8,087 nucleotides of DNA from the NCBI GenBank assembly GCA_044344715.1, contig JBIJCI010000060.1, positions 1 through 8,087 on the forward strand. Direction: 5' to 3'. Of this stretch, positions 1 to 5,574 are shown in pieces. This DNA is from F1-60-MAGs027 sp044344715. Lineage in GTDB: Bacteria > Actinomycetota > Acidimicrobiia > Acidimicrobiales > Ilumatobacteraceae. Below the pieces are notes generated by a model. It searched no databases. It worked only from the letters and a program-made list of their open reading frames with translations, and was not told the DNA's origin. The translations under genes and the position numbers were made by a program. Every line of letters starts with the position of its first letter. The stretch's first letter is position 1.

Positions 1-856
1 CGCCGGTAAGCGCCCTGCGAACCCGGAAACCGGATGCAATCTTCGAAGCGTCATAGGCATGATTCGGCTGGTTGCACTCCAACATCACCAGATTCGATGC
101 GTCAACGACGTTGTTGATCGGCCGCATCCCCGCGGCTATCACGCGGCGCACGAGATGGTCGGGCGAGGGTCCGACGACGACACCGCTCATCACCGTGAGG
201 TTGAACCGGGCGCACGACGTCTGGTCGACGATCTTCACGGGAATCCGACGGGCCGCACCTTTGCGGGCGGAGTCACCATTCGGAGGTGCGAATTTCACGC
301 CCAATCTTGCAGCCACGTCGCGCGCTACTCCGAGATGTCCGGTGGCATCGGGCCGGTTACGGGTGATGTCGAGGTCGTACACCACGTCGCGTGCAACGCC
401 GAGGGCCTCGAATACGTTGCGACCCGGTTTGGACCTCGCAGGCAGGATCATGATCCCTGCGGCATCGCTCGCCAATCCCAGTTCGGCCGCCGAGCAGAGC
501 ATGCCCTCGGAATCGATGCCCAGGATTCCGCGGCGCAGGATCTCGCGCCCATCGGGCATCTTCGTACCGAGCGTGGCGAGTGGTACGAGGTCTCCCGCCT
601 GCATGTTGAACGCTCCGCACCACACGTGGCGCTCGACGCCGTCACCGGCATCCACCCACACCCTGTGCACCTTCGCGGCATCCTGGTGCCGCTCGGTCCG
701 CAACACCCGGGCCACGACCACTCCCGCAACCGGTGTGCCGACGACTTCCATCGATTCGACCTGCATCCCGAGCGATGTGATGACGTCACCCAACTGCTCG
801 TCGGGGATTCGCTTGACGTCGCAGTACTCGGCCAGCCACGAACGAACGATGCGCAT
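1..856 (-). CDS. pheT: Phenylalanyl-tRNA synthetase beta subunit, N-terminal part (runs off left edge)
   Basis: Beta subunit of the cytoplasmic alpha2-beta2 enzyme that charges tRNA-Phe. The reading frame is open from the ATG at 856 to the window edge, giving 285 codons of a protein usually near 800 residues. Residues ~40-148 form the EMAP/OB-fold tRNA-binding domain (VVVARVLRTERHQDAAKVHR, then GIDSEGMLCSAAELGL). The hinge DLDITRNRPDATGHLGVARD at 161-180 and the start of the B3/B4 editing domain follow, with GMRPINNVVDASNLVMLE at 243-260. The family's usual GQPxHAFD appears here as CNQPNHAYD (261-269). The B5, catalytic-like and anticodon-binding domains lie outside the window. The start is supported by GAGGTG about 8 bases upstream. 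It lies 22 bases after pheS, the normal pheST arrangement. Confidence 0.96.
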   Translation of the reverse strand, partial: MRIVRSWLAEYCDVKRIPDEQLGDVITSLGMQVESMEVVGTPVAGVVVARVLRTERHQDAAKVHRVWVDAGDGVERHVWCGAFNMQAGDLVPLATLGTKMPDGREILRRGILGIDSEGMLCSAAELGLASDAAGIMILPARSKPGRNVFEALGVARDVVYDLDITRNRPDATGHLGVARDVAARLGVKFAPPNGDSARKGAARRIPVKIVDQTSCARFNLTVMSGVVVGPSPDHLVRRVIAAGMRPINNVVDASNLVMLECNQPNHAYDASKIASGFRVRRALTG

Positions 857-878
857 GACTACGCCACCTCACAGCCCA

Positions 879-1898
879 TCAGAACTGCCTCACGAAGCGC
901 AGATCGTTGGCATACATGTCACGCAGATCGGCGACGCCGTGGCGCTCCTTGGCCATGCGGTCGATACCGAAGCCGAAGGCGAACCCGGTGTAGACCTCCG
1001 GATCGATTCCGCCGGCACGCAGCACGTTGGGGTGCACCATGCCGCAACCACCGAGCTCTATCCACTTGCCGTTCGCACTACGAACGTCGAACTCCGCACT
1101 CGGCTCGGTGAACGGGAAGTAGTTCGGACGAAGCCGACTGGTGAAGTCGCTGCCGAAGAACGCCTTGGTGAAGGCTTCGATCGTGCCCGCCAAGTGCGCG
1201 AACGTGATGCCCTTGTCGATGACGAGTCCCTCGATCTGGTGGAACACCGGCATGTGCGTGGCATCGGGGGTGTCACGCCGAAAAACGCGACCCGGCATCA
1301 CCGCATAGATGGGCAAGTCCCATTCCTGCATCACGCGAATCTGAACGGGCGAGGTGTGGGTTCGCAACAACGTCGAGCCAGGTACTCCGTAGCGGACGAA
1401 GAGCGTGTCGAACCCGCTGCGAGCCGGATGGTTGGGGGGCATGTTCAGGGCGGTGAAGTTGTGGAAGTCGGTCTCCACCTCCGGCCCCTCGGCGACCCTG
1501 AAACCCATGCCGACGAAGACGTCCTCGAGTCGCTCCCAGGCCTGGGTGACGATGTGGGCATGGCCCCGTTTCCGGCGCGACAGGTGCTCGGTGAGGTCCA
1601 TGGATTCGCCGGCCGCCGCCGTGGCAGCCGCCGCCCCTTCGAGTTCGACCAGCCGATCGGACATGATTGCTTCGATCGATTGCAGTGCCTCGTTGATCGA
1701 TCTGCCCGCCGACTTGCGTGCCTCAACGTCGACGATCGCCCCGAGCGACGACTTCAATCCAACCAGCGCACTCCCCTTGCCCGTATGTTCGTTGGCTGCC
1801 CGACGCAGGGATTCGACGTCACCGGCCGAGCCAAGGGCCTCGGTCGCCAGTCGGGTCGCGTCGGCGATACGCGATGCGAGATCGGGCGACGACGACAT
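879..1898 (-). CDS. pheS: Phenylalanyl-tRNA synthetase alpha subunit
   Basis: Catalytic subunit of phenylalanyl-tRNA synthetase, a class II enzyme that activates Phe with ATP and esterifies it to tRNA-Phe. It is 339 residues from the ATG, normal for bacterial PheS. Counting from that ATG, an Ala-rich, probably coiled-coil N-terminal domain (~6-90) would contact tRNA. Motif 1 lies around 133-159, and LLRTHTSPVQIR at 177-188. Motif 2 spans 203-225 (GRVFRRDTPDATHMPVFHQ). The Phe pocket segment GGCGMVHPNVLRAGG is at 283-297, and motif 3, GFAFGFGIDRMAKER, at 305-319. No core residue looks lost. A GTG at 1901 directly precedes the ATG and is an alternative start. No Shine-Dalgarno is visible; the preceding bases are pyrimidine-rich, so a leaderless transcript or coupling to the upstream gene is possible. 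Confidence 0.97.
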   Translation of the reverse strand: MSSSPDLASRIADATRLATEALGSAGDVESLRRAANEHTGKGSALVGLKSSLGAIVDVEARKSAGRSINEALQSIEAIMSDRLVELEGAAAATAAAGESMDLTEHLSRRKRGHAHIVTQAWERLEDVFVGMGFRVAEGPEVETDFHNFTALNMPPNHPARSGFDTLFVRYGVPGSTLLRTHTSPVQIRVMQEWDLPIYAVMPGRVFRRDTPDATHMPVFHQIEGLVIDKGITFAHLAGTIEAFTKAFFGSDFTSRLRPNYFPFTEPSAEFDVRSANGKWIELGGCGMVHPNVLRAGGIDPEVYTGFAFGFGIDRMAKERHGVADLRDMYANDLRFVRQF

Positions 1899-1905
1899 CA
1901 CATCG

Positions 1906-1911
1906 AGAGTA
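1906..1911 (-). promoter_or_regulatory. Candidate -10 element for a leaderless pheS transcript
   Basis: Read on the minus strand, TACTCT fits the actinobacterial TAnnnT -10 pattern and ends exactly 7 bases before the ATG at 1898. That places a predicted transcription start at the A of the ATG. The absence of any Shine-Dalgarno before pheS agrees with this. No good -35 at proper spacing is seen; CTGACC lies about 21 bases away, which is too far. The motif is short and can occur by chance. Confidence 0.3.
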
Positions 1912-1934
1912 GTTGAGGAATCACGGTCCGACGG

Positions 1935-2321
1935 TCAGCCGTCGACGATTGCGATCCCGGTTTCAGCGGATGCATTCTCCAACGAACCCAGGTCGGTGAT
2001 GTTTCGGATTCCGATCCCGCGCATCCGTGTAACCGCCTGGGCCGACCGGTTGCCCGACCGGCAATAGACGATGTAGTCGGCTTCGGGGTCGAGTTCTGCG
2101 ATCCTGGCATCGAACGTCGCGTCCTTGATGTCGATGAGCAGCGCGCCGACGAGGTGGCCCGCTGCGAACTCCTCGGGGGTGCGCACGTCAATGATGATGG
2201 CATCAAGCGTAGACACGGAAGCCTCGGCGACCGGCTCCGACGACTCGCCGCCCGTACATCCGCCGAACATGGCAGCCGCCGTCAGCACGGCAGCGAACCT
2301 TGCTGCGGTACCGACCTTCAT
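1935..2321 (-). CDS. Rhodanese-domain lipoprotein
   Basis: Single-domain rhodanese-like protein, 128 residues from the ATG at 2321. Such domains carry a persulfide on an active-site cysteine and serve in sulfur transfer or thiol redox chemistry. The N-terminus looks like a lipoprotein signal: KVGTAAR, then hydrophobic FAAVLTAAAMFGG, then Cys22 followed by TGGESSEP, a flexible linker. The -3 residue is Phe, atypical for a lipobox. The rhodanese domain shows DVRTPEEFAAGH (45-56) and the active loop CRSGNRS (87-93), with Cys87 and Arg92 in the CxxxxR arrangement, so it is probably active. The end reads DLGSLENA where many members have DLxGGxxxW. The start overlaps the msrA stop as ATGA, implying translational coupling. 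An in-frame ATG at 2342 is less likely because the signal peptide fits the later one. The substrate is unknown. Confidence 0.88.
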   Translation of the reverse strand: MKVGTAARFAAVLTAAAMFGGCTGGESSEPVAEASVSTLDAIIIDVRTPEEFAAGHLVGALLIDIKDATFDARIAELDPEADYIVYCRSGNRSAQAVTRMRGIGIRNITDLGSLENASAETGIAIVDG

Positions 2322-2962
2322 CGCACCAACCCAGCCGGGCAAGAAACCCCCGTTCCGCCCAGGCCGCAGTATCCGTTGGGATTCTTCCCGAGATACTGCT
2401 GGTGGTATTCCTCCGCGTGGTAGTAGTCACGCAGCGGCGCGATCTCCGTGGTGATGTCGCCGTAGCCGGCCTCGGTGAGTGCAAGTTGGAAGTTCGAACG
2501 ACTCGCGTCGGCTGCCGCTCGCTGAGCATCGTTCGCAACGTAGATTGCGCTGCGGTACTGCGTGCCGACGTCGTTGCCCTGGCGCATGCCTTGCGTGGGG
2601 TCGTGGTTCTCCCAGAACACCTGCAACATCGCCTCGAGCGAGGTTCGCGCGGTGTCGAACGCCACCATCACCACTTCGGTGTGTCCGGTTAGCCCGCTGC
2701 ACACCTCCTCGTAGCTCGGGTTCTGCGTATAGCCACCCGCGTAACCGACCGACGTCGAGTACACGCCCGCGGCCTGCCAGAACTTGCGCTCGGCACCCCA
2801 GAAACACCCCATGCCAACGACCAGCGTTTCCACGCCGTCGGGCCACGGACCCACGATCGGCACTCCGCTCACGAGGTGCCGGTCAGGCACCCGCATCTTG
2901 TCGGTGCGTCCTGGCAGGGCTGCGTCGGGTGCCACCATCACGGCGGTCTTGTGGAACAGCAT
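2318..2962 (-). CDS. msrA: Peptide-methionine (S)-S-oxide reductase MsrA
   Basis: Reduces the S epimer of methionine sulfoxide, free or in proteins, at the expense of thioredoxin. It is 214 residues, a full-length long-form MsrA. The catalytic motif GCFWGAE puts the nucleophile at Cys53. Family signatures follow: VGYAGGYTQNPSYEEVCSG (72-90), TGHTEVV, WENHDPTQGMRQGNDVGTQY (117-136) and AEEYHQQYL. Recycling cysteines at the C-terminus, Cys199 and Cys208 (NGYCGLGGTGVSCP), indicate a thioredoxin-regenerated enzyme. The N-terminal ~45 residues (ALPGR, then VPDRHLV) are of the long type common in Actinobacteria, and there is no signal peptide, so it is cytoplasmic. The ATG at 2962 lies 9 bases after the methyltransferase stop without a clear Shine-Dalgarno; an internal ATG at 2938 is possible but would shorten this N-terminus. 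Confidence 0.97.
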   Translation of the reverse strand: MLFHKTAVMVAPDAALPGRTDKMRVPDRHLVSGVPIVGPWPDGVETLVVGMGCFWGAERKFWQAAGVYSTSVGYAGGYTQNPSYEEVCSGLTGHTEVVMVAFDTARTSLEAMLQVFWENHDPTQGMRQGNDVGTQYRSAIYVANDAQRAAADASRSNFQLALTEAGYGDITTEIAPLRDYYHAEEYHQQYLGKNPNGYCGLGGTGVSCPAGLVR

Positions 2963-2971
2963 GCCGAAAAT

Positions 2972-3700
2972 CTAGGCGCGAATCCGCGCCAGCTCGTAGC
3001 TGATGATCGTGGCCGCCATCGCAACGTTCAGACTCTCGGCACGCCCGGCGTGTTCGACCCGTATCCACTGGTCGATGTTGGCGGCGTGCGCCGAATCAAC
3101 GCCGTGGGCTTCGCTTCCGAGGACCACGCACACTGCCCCACCGAGGTTGGCATCGCGCAACGGTACCGAACCCGGCTGTTCGTGCGAGGAAGTGGCCAGC
3201 ACCCGGTATCCGAGTGCCCGCACCTCGGCAAGGGTCACGCTTTCCACCACCGGCACGTGGAAGATGGCGCCAGCGGAGGCACGCACCACCTTCGGGTTGA
3301 ACGGATCGACGGTGCCCGAACCGAGTACGACACCCGAGGCACCCATCGCCTCGGCACTGCGCAGGATCGTGCCGAGGTTGCCCGGGTCGCTCACGGCGTC
3401 GAGGAACATCAGCCACGGCTCACGCCGTGTCGTGACGGCTGGGTCGAGCCGTGCCAGCGAGGCGGTTCGCCTGGAGACGAGCGCAAGGTTCGGCTGCGGC
3501 GATTCGGTCGAGGCCACCCGCTCCAGGACGCCTTCACCCAGCACGAACTCCTCGGCATCGCATCCGGGAACCGTTGCTGCGTCGGCGGAGCGGTACTGTG
3601 CGAGTACATCCCATCCCCCGCGCACGGCTTCGCCGATCAGCACGGCACCTTCGACCACGAAGAGACTTTCCTCGACCCGCGCCGAACGGCGCGCGAGCAA
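2972..3700 (-). CDS. TrmH/SpoU-family RNA 2'-O-methyltransferase (true start probably upstream)
   Basis: S-adenosylmethionine-dependent SPOUT methyltransferase, expected to methylate a ribose 2'-OH in rRNA or tRNA. From the TTG at 3700 it has 242 residues. An N-terminal RNA-binding part (1-~85, with ARRSARVEESLFVVEG) precedes the trefoil-knot domain. Motif 1 is DAVSDPGNLGTILRSAEAMG (101-120), motif 2 VVLGSEAHGV (192-201), and motif 3 VEHAGRAESLNVAMAA (215-230), all intact. The frame stays open upstream and encodes GFSHQRVQQLRRL, which resembles the usual family N-terminus. The only candidate starts for it are CTG at 3739 or CTG at 3751, the latter overlapping the rplT stop. TTG 3700 is therefore the first conventional start and probably truncates the protein by 13-17 residues. 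A methyltransferase of this type follows rplT in many actinobacteria (TsnR-like). The exact target cannot be told from sequence. Confidence 0.92.
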   Translation of the reverse strand: MLARRSARVEESLFVVEGAVLIGEAVRGGWDVLAQYRSADAATVPGCDAEEFVLGEGVLERVASTESPQPNLALVSRRTASLARLDPAVTTRREPWLMFLDAVSDPGNLGTILRSAEAMGASGVVLGSGTVDPFNPKVVRASAGAIFHVPVVESVTLAEVRALGYRVLATSSHEQPGSVPLRDANLGGAVCVVLGSEAHGVDSAHAANIDQWIRVEHAGRAESLNVAMAATIISYELARIRA

Positions 3701-3747
3701 ACGCCTCAGTTGTTGAACACGCTGGTGCGAGAACCCCAGCGTCTCGT

Positions 3748-4104
3748 TCAGGCGAGCGCTGCCTTGGCGGTGTCGACGAGCTTCTTGAACGTGTCGGCGT
3801 CGTGCACGGCGATGTCGGCGAGCACCTTACGGTCGACCTCGACACCGGCCTTGTTGAGACCGTCGATGAAGCGGCTGTAGCTCATGTCGTGCACGCGGCA
3901 CCCGGCGTTGATGCGCTGAATCCACAGACTGCGGAATTCGCCCTTCTTTGCCCGGCGGTCACGGAACGCGTACTGTCCGGCATGGAGGACGGCCTCGTTG
4001 GCGGCGCGGAACGTGCGGCTGCGATCGCCCCAGTATCCCTTCGCCTTCTTCATGATTGCCTTGTGCTTCTTCTTGGCGTGTACGCCGCGCTTCACTCGTG
4101 CCAT
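3748..4104 (-). CDS. rplT: Large ribosomal subunit protein bL20
   Basis: 118-residue ribosomal protein that binds 23S rRNA early in 50S assembly. The whole sequence matches the family: MARVKRGVHAKKKHKAIMKK at the basic, extended N-terminus, GYWGDRSRTFRAANEAVL (23-40), YAFRDRRAKKGEFRSLWIQR (45-64), then INAGCRVHDMSYSRFIDGL. The ATG is preceded by AAGGAG with 8 bases of spacing. It lies 72 bases downstream of rpmI. In other bacteria L20 represses this operon through its leader RNA; no such fold was verified here. Its TGA stop overlaps a CTG in the frame of the following methyltransferase. Confidence 0.99.
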   Translation of the reverse strand: MARVKRGVHAKKKHKAIMKKAKGYWGDRSRTFRAANEAVLHAGQYAFRDRRAKKGEFRSLWIQRINAGCRVHDMSYSRFIDGLNKAGVEVDRKVLADIAVHDADTFKKLVDTAKAALA

Positions 4105-4176
4105 GGTGTGTACTCCTTGTCGTTGGTGGCCTGGGTTGGTGGACTTGTGTGATCTACTACGGGTTCGGTGCTTCGA

Positions 4177-4374
4177 TCAGCGCTCGGCGAGGAGCCGCTT
4201 GATCTTCCGGGCATCCCCCGAATGCACGTCGACGGTGCCGTCGAGTCGGCGCGTGCGGGTGGACGGCTTGTTCTCGAACAGGTGCTGACGCATGGCCTGT
4301 TGACGGCGCAACTTACCCTTACCCGTCTTGCGGAAACGCTTCTTGGCGGTCTTTGAGGTTTTCATCTTTGGCAT
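4177..4374 (-). CDS. rpmI: Large ribosomal subunit protein bL35
   Basis: 65-residue, strongly basic ribosomal protein. MPKMKTSKTAKKRFRKTGKG at the N-terminus and RRQQAMRQHLFENKPSTRTR in the middle are diagnostic. The start ATG has AGGAG 6 bases upstream. It lies between infC and rplT, the near-universal order, with a 28-base gap after infC. The 72 bases between it and rplT hold only the rplT ribosome-binding site as far as I can see. Confidence 0.98.
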   Translation of the reverse strand: MPKMKTSKTAKKRFRKTGKGKLRRQQAMRQHLFENKPSTRTRRLDGTVDVHSGDARKIKRLLAER

Positions 4375-4402
4375 TGCTTGCTCCTGTCTGGTGATGGTTG
4401 GT

Positions 4403-4981
4403 TCAGATGGTCGTGGTGTCTTGGCGTGGCGTTGGCGTGGGCTTCTTGGAATTGGCGGCGGCCTTCTTGTCCGGCGAGAGCACCATCGTCATACTGCGTC
4501 CGTCGAGTCGGGCTGCGGTGTCGACCTTGGCGATCGGACCGAGCTGCTCGAGTACTTCATCGAGGACCTTCTTGCCGAGCTCCGGGTGGGCCATTTCGCG
4601 GCCCCTGAATTGGAGCGACACCTTGACCTTGTGGCCCTCCTCGAGGAACTCGAGCATGTGCCGGATCTTCGTGTCGAAGTCACCCTTGCCGATCTTCGGA
4701 CGGAACTTCACTTCCTTCGTCGTGATCTGGATGGTCTTCTTGCGCGATTCCTTGAGACGCTGGGCTTCCTCGTAACGGAACTTCCCGTAGTCCATGATTC
4801 GGCACACCGGCGGGTCGGCCTGGGCTGCAACCTCGACGAGGTCGAGTTCTGCGGCCCGCGCCCTGGCGAGTGCGTCGTCGATCGGAACGATTCCGACTTG
4901 CGATCCATCGGCGTCAACGAGACGCACCCTCGGAACGCGGATGCGGTCGTTGTACCGCGGCTCATTGCTCGGCGGTGCTAT
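4403..4981 (-). CDS. infC: Translation initiation factor IF-3 (non-canonical AUA start or frame change proposed)
   Basis: IF3 binds the 30S subunit, prevents premature 50S joining and rejects non-AUG/GUG/UUG starts. The first conventional start is GTG at 4927, giving 174 residues from VRLVDADGSQVGIVPIDDAL. The frame upstream encodes EPRYNDRIRVPR, the conserved family N-terminus, so GTG 4927 would truncate it. Between the in-frame TGA at 4990 and that GTG there is no ATG, GTG or TTG; ATA at 4981 is the only start-like codon before EPR and gives 192 residues. The N-domain signature is DLVEVAAQADPPVCRIMDYG, followed by a basic linker and the C-domain with FRGREMAHPELGKKVLDEV. A Lys/Thr/Pro-rich tail ends the protein. 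The Shine-Dalgarno at 5011-5016 is 29 bases from ATA, too far for direct use. The family assignment is certain; the start is not. Confidence 0.93.
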   Translation of the reverse strand: MAPPSNEPRYNDRIRVPRVRLVDADGSQVGIVPIDDALARARAAELDLVEVAAQADPPVCRIMDYGKFRYEEAQRLKESRKKTIQITTKEVKFRPKIGKGDFDTKIRHMLEFLEEGHKVKVSLQFRGREMAHPELGKKVLDEVLEQLGPIAKVDTAARLDGRSMTMVLSPDKKAAANSKKPTPTPRQDTTTI

Positions 4982-5001
4982 GACTGGTCACTGCTGTTCA
5001 A
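4978..5001 (-). other. Seven-codon micro-ORF overlapping the infC start
   Basis: TTG AAC AGC AGT GAC CAG TCA TAG, read on the minus strand, would encode LNSSDQS. It sits 9 bases after a perfect AGGAGG. Its TAG overlaps the ATA proposed as the infC start (ATAG). It could be a leader peptide feeding reinitiation at infC. Alternatively, it is the true infC N-terminus split from the gene by a one-base frame change: reading back one base after CAG gives VIAPPSNEPRY in the IF3 frame. The sequence alone cannot decide. Confidence 0.4.
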
Positions 5002-5010
5002 GCGGCGGTG

Positions 5011-5016
5011 CCTCCT
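5011..5016 (-). promoter_or_regulatory. Perfect Shine-Dalgarno AGGAGG upstream of infC
   Basis: The motif is the exact complement of the 16S rRNA 3' end. The only conventional start at normal spacing is TTG 5001 of the micro-ORF. Its strength in front of infC, and the lack of an in-frame start behind it, is why the infC start is in doubt. Confidence 0.65.
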
Positions 5017-5128
5017 ATGTAGATGGGATGAAGACGGAGGTTCGCGTGAGCCGGCGTCGGTGCGCGTGCGGGCGAGACGCGGTGCCGTGCACCGCTGGCG
5101 CTCGACCCGCGCTCACTCACCGACGAGC

Positions 5129-5143
5129 CGTTCGCAACGAACG
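5129..5143. repeat. Short perfect inverted repeat in the divergent infC/DUF1844 intergenic region
   Basis: CGTTCG CAA CGAACG: 6-base arms around a 3-base centre. It lies in the 268-base stretch (4982-5249) between infC and the divergent DUF1844 gene, roughly 145 bases upstream of the proposed infC start. It could be a small operator or an RNA hairpin. It is not an actinobacterial SOS box, whose arms run in the other order. Apart from this, the Shine-Dalgarno and a possible -10, I see no recognisable element in the stretch. Confidence 0.3.
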
Positions 5144-5236
5144 CCCGTTGGATTGTCGTGGCGAGGTGGACCAGTGGCCTGCGCCGCCGATCACTTTGCC
5201 TGGCATTGGCCGCCGGAGCGGTGACAATGCCTCCAA

Positions 5237-5242
5237 TAGCGT
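5237..5242 (+). promoter_or_regulatory. Candidate -10 element for a leaderless DUF1844 transcript
   Basis: TAGCGT matches TAnnnT and ends 7 bases before the ATG at 5250, placing the predicted transcript start at the A of the start codon. No Shine-Dalgarno precedes that ATG, which suits a leaderless mRNA. No convincing -35 was found. Confidence 0.35.
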
Positions 5243-5249
5243 AGCGGCG

Positions 5250-5564
5250 ATGACCACCGACGACGCGGGCGACGAATCCACCGCCCTCTCCGATGCCCAG
5301 CACGCCCTGGAGGATGCCCGGCGCCGAATCGCCGAGGTTCCGGCCCAGGTGGTGGTGGTGAACCACCTGATGGGACTCTACGAATTGGCGGCGATCCACC
5401 TGTCGTCAGTACCTCCCAAGCTGGAGGATGCTTCGCTGGCCATCGACGGCCTGGCGGCCCTCGTGGAACGGCTCGGCGATCGTCTCGGCGACGAGACGGC
5501 GACGATGCGCGATGCCCTGAGCAACATCCAGATGGTCTACGTACAAATGAACTCGCGCGGATAG
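5250..5564 (+). CDS. DUF1844 domain protein
   Basis: 104-residue protein of unknown function with a DUF1844-type core from ~30 to 101. The core contains PAQVVVVNHLMGLYELAAIH, then LSSVPPKLEDASLAIDGLAA, LVERLGDRLG, and DALSNIQMVYVQ. The first 30 residues are acidic and low in conservation. It is soluble, probably all-helical, with no signal peptide or catalytic motif seen. The frame is open far upstream (to 4794), but that part runs antisense through infC and has no family similarity, so I start at the ATG at 5250 just before the family-like region. Proteins of this family are often encoded beside infC in actinobacteria (recalled, not checked here), suggesting a link with translation. The gene is divergent from infC and convergent with rmuC, 10 bases apart at the stops. 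Confidence 0.85.
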   Translation: MTTDDAGDESTALSDAQHALEDARRRIAEVPAQVVVVNHLMGLYELAAIHLSSVPPKLEDASLAIDGLAALVERLGDRLGDETATMRDALSNIQMVYVQMNSRG

Positions 5565-5574
5565 GCGCGGACCT

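Noticed and set aside
72..1916. 614-codon plus-strand open frame antisense to pheS and pheT
   Set aside because: It is a high-G+C shadow of two unmistakable minus-strand genes; its translation is low-complexity and matches no family I recognise.
2876..3880. 334-codon plus-strand open frame across msrA, the methyltransferase and rplT
   Set aside because: It lies opposite three well-supported genes and shows no domain or coherent composition.
4708..4965. ATG at 4965 as an alternative infC start
   Set aside because: It is out of the IF3 frame, and the resulting Arg/Ser-rich peptide is a shadow translation.
5129..5143. SOS (LexA) box
   Set aside because: The arms are GTTCG...CGAAC, opposite to the actinobacterial CGAAC...GTTCG arrangement, and the centre is too short.
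4328..5224. 298-codon plus-strand open frame opposite infC
   Set aside because: Antisense to IF3 and L35; no plausible protein features.
4794..5249. N-terminal extension of the DUF1844 gene back to 4794
   Set aside because: The extra residues run antisense to infC and through the intergenic region, and family similarity begins after the ATG at 5250.
4998..5399. 133-codon minus-strand open frame ending just after the infC Shine-Dalgarno
   Set aside because: It is antisense to the DUF1844 gene, ends at TGA before infC, and has no family features.
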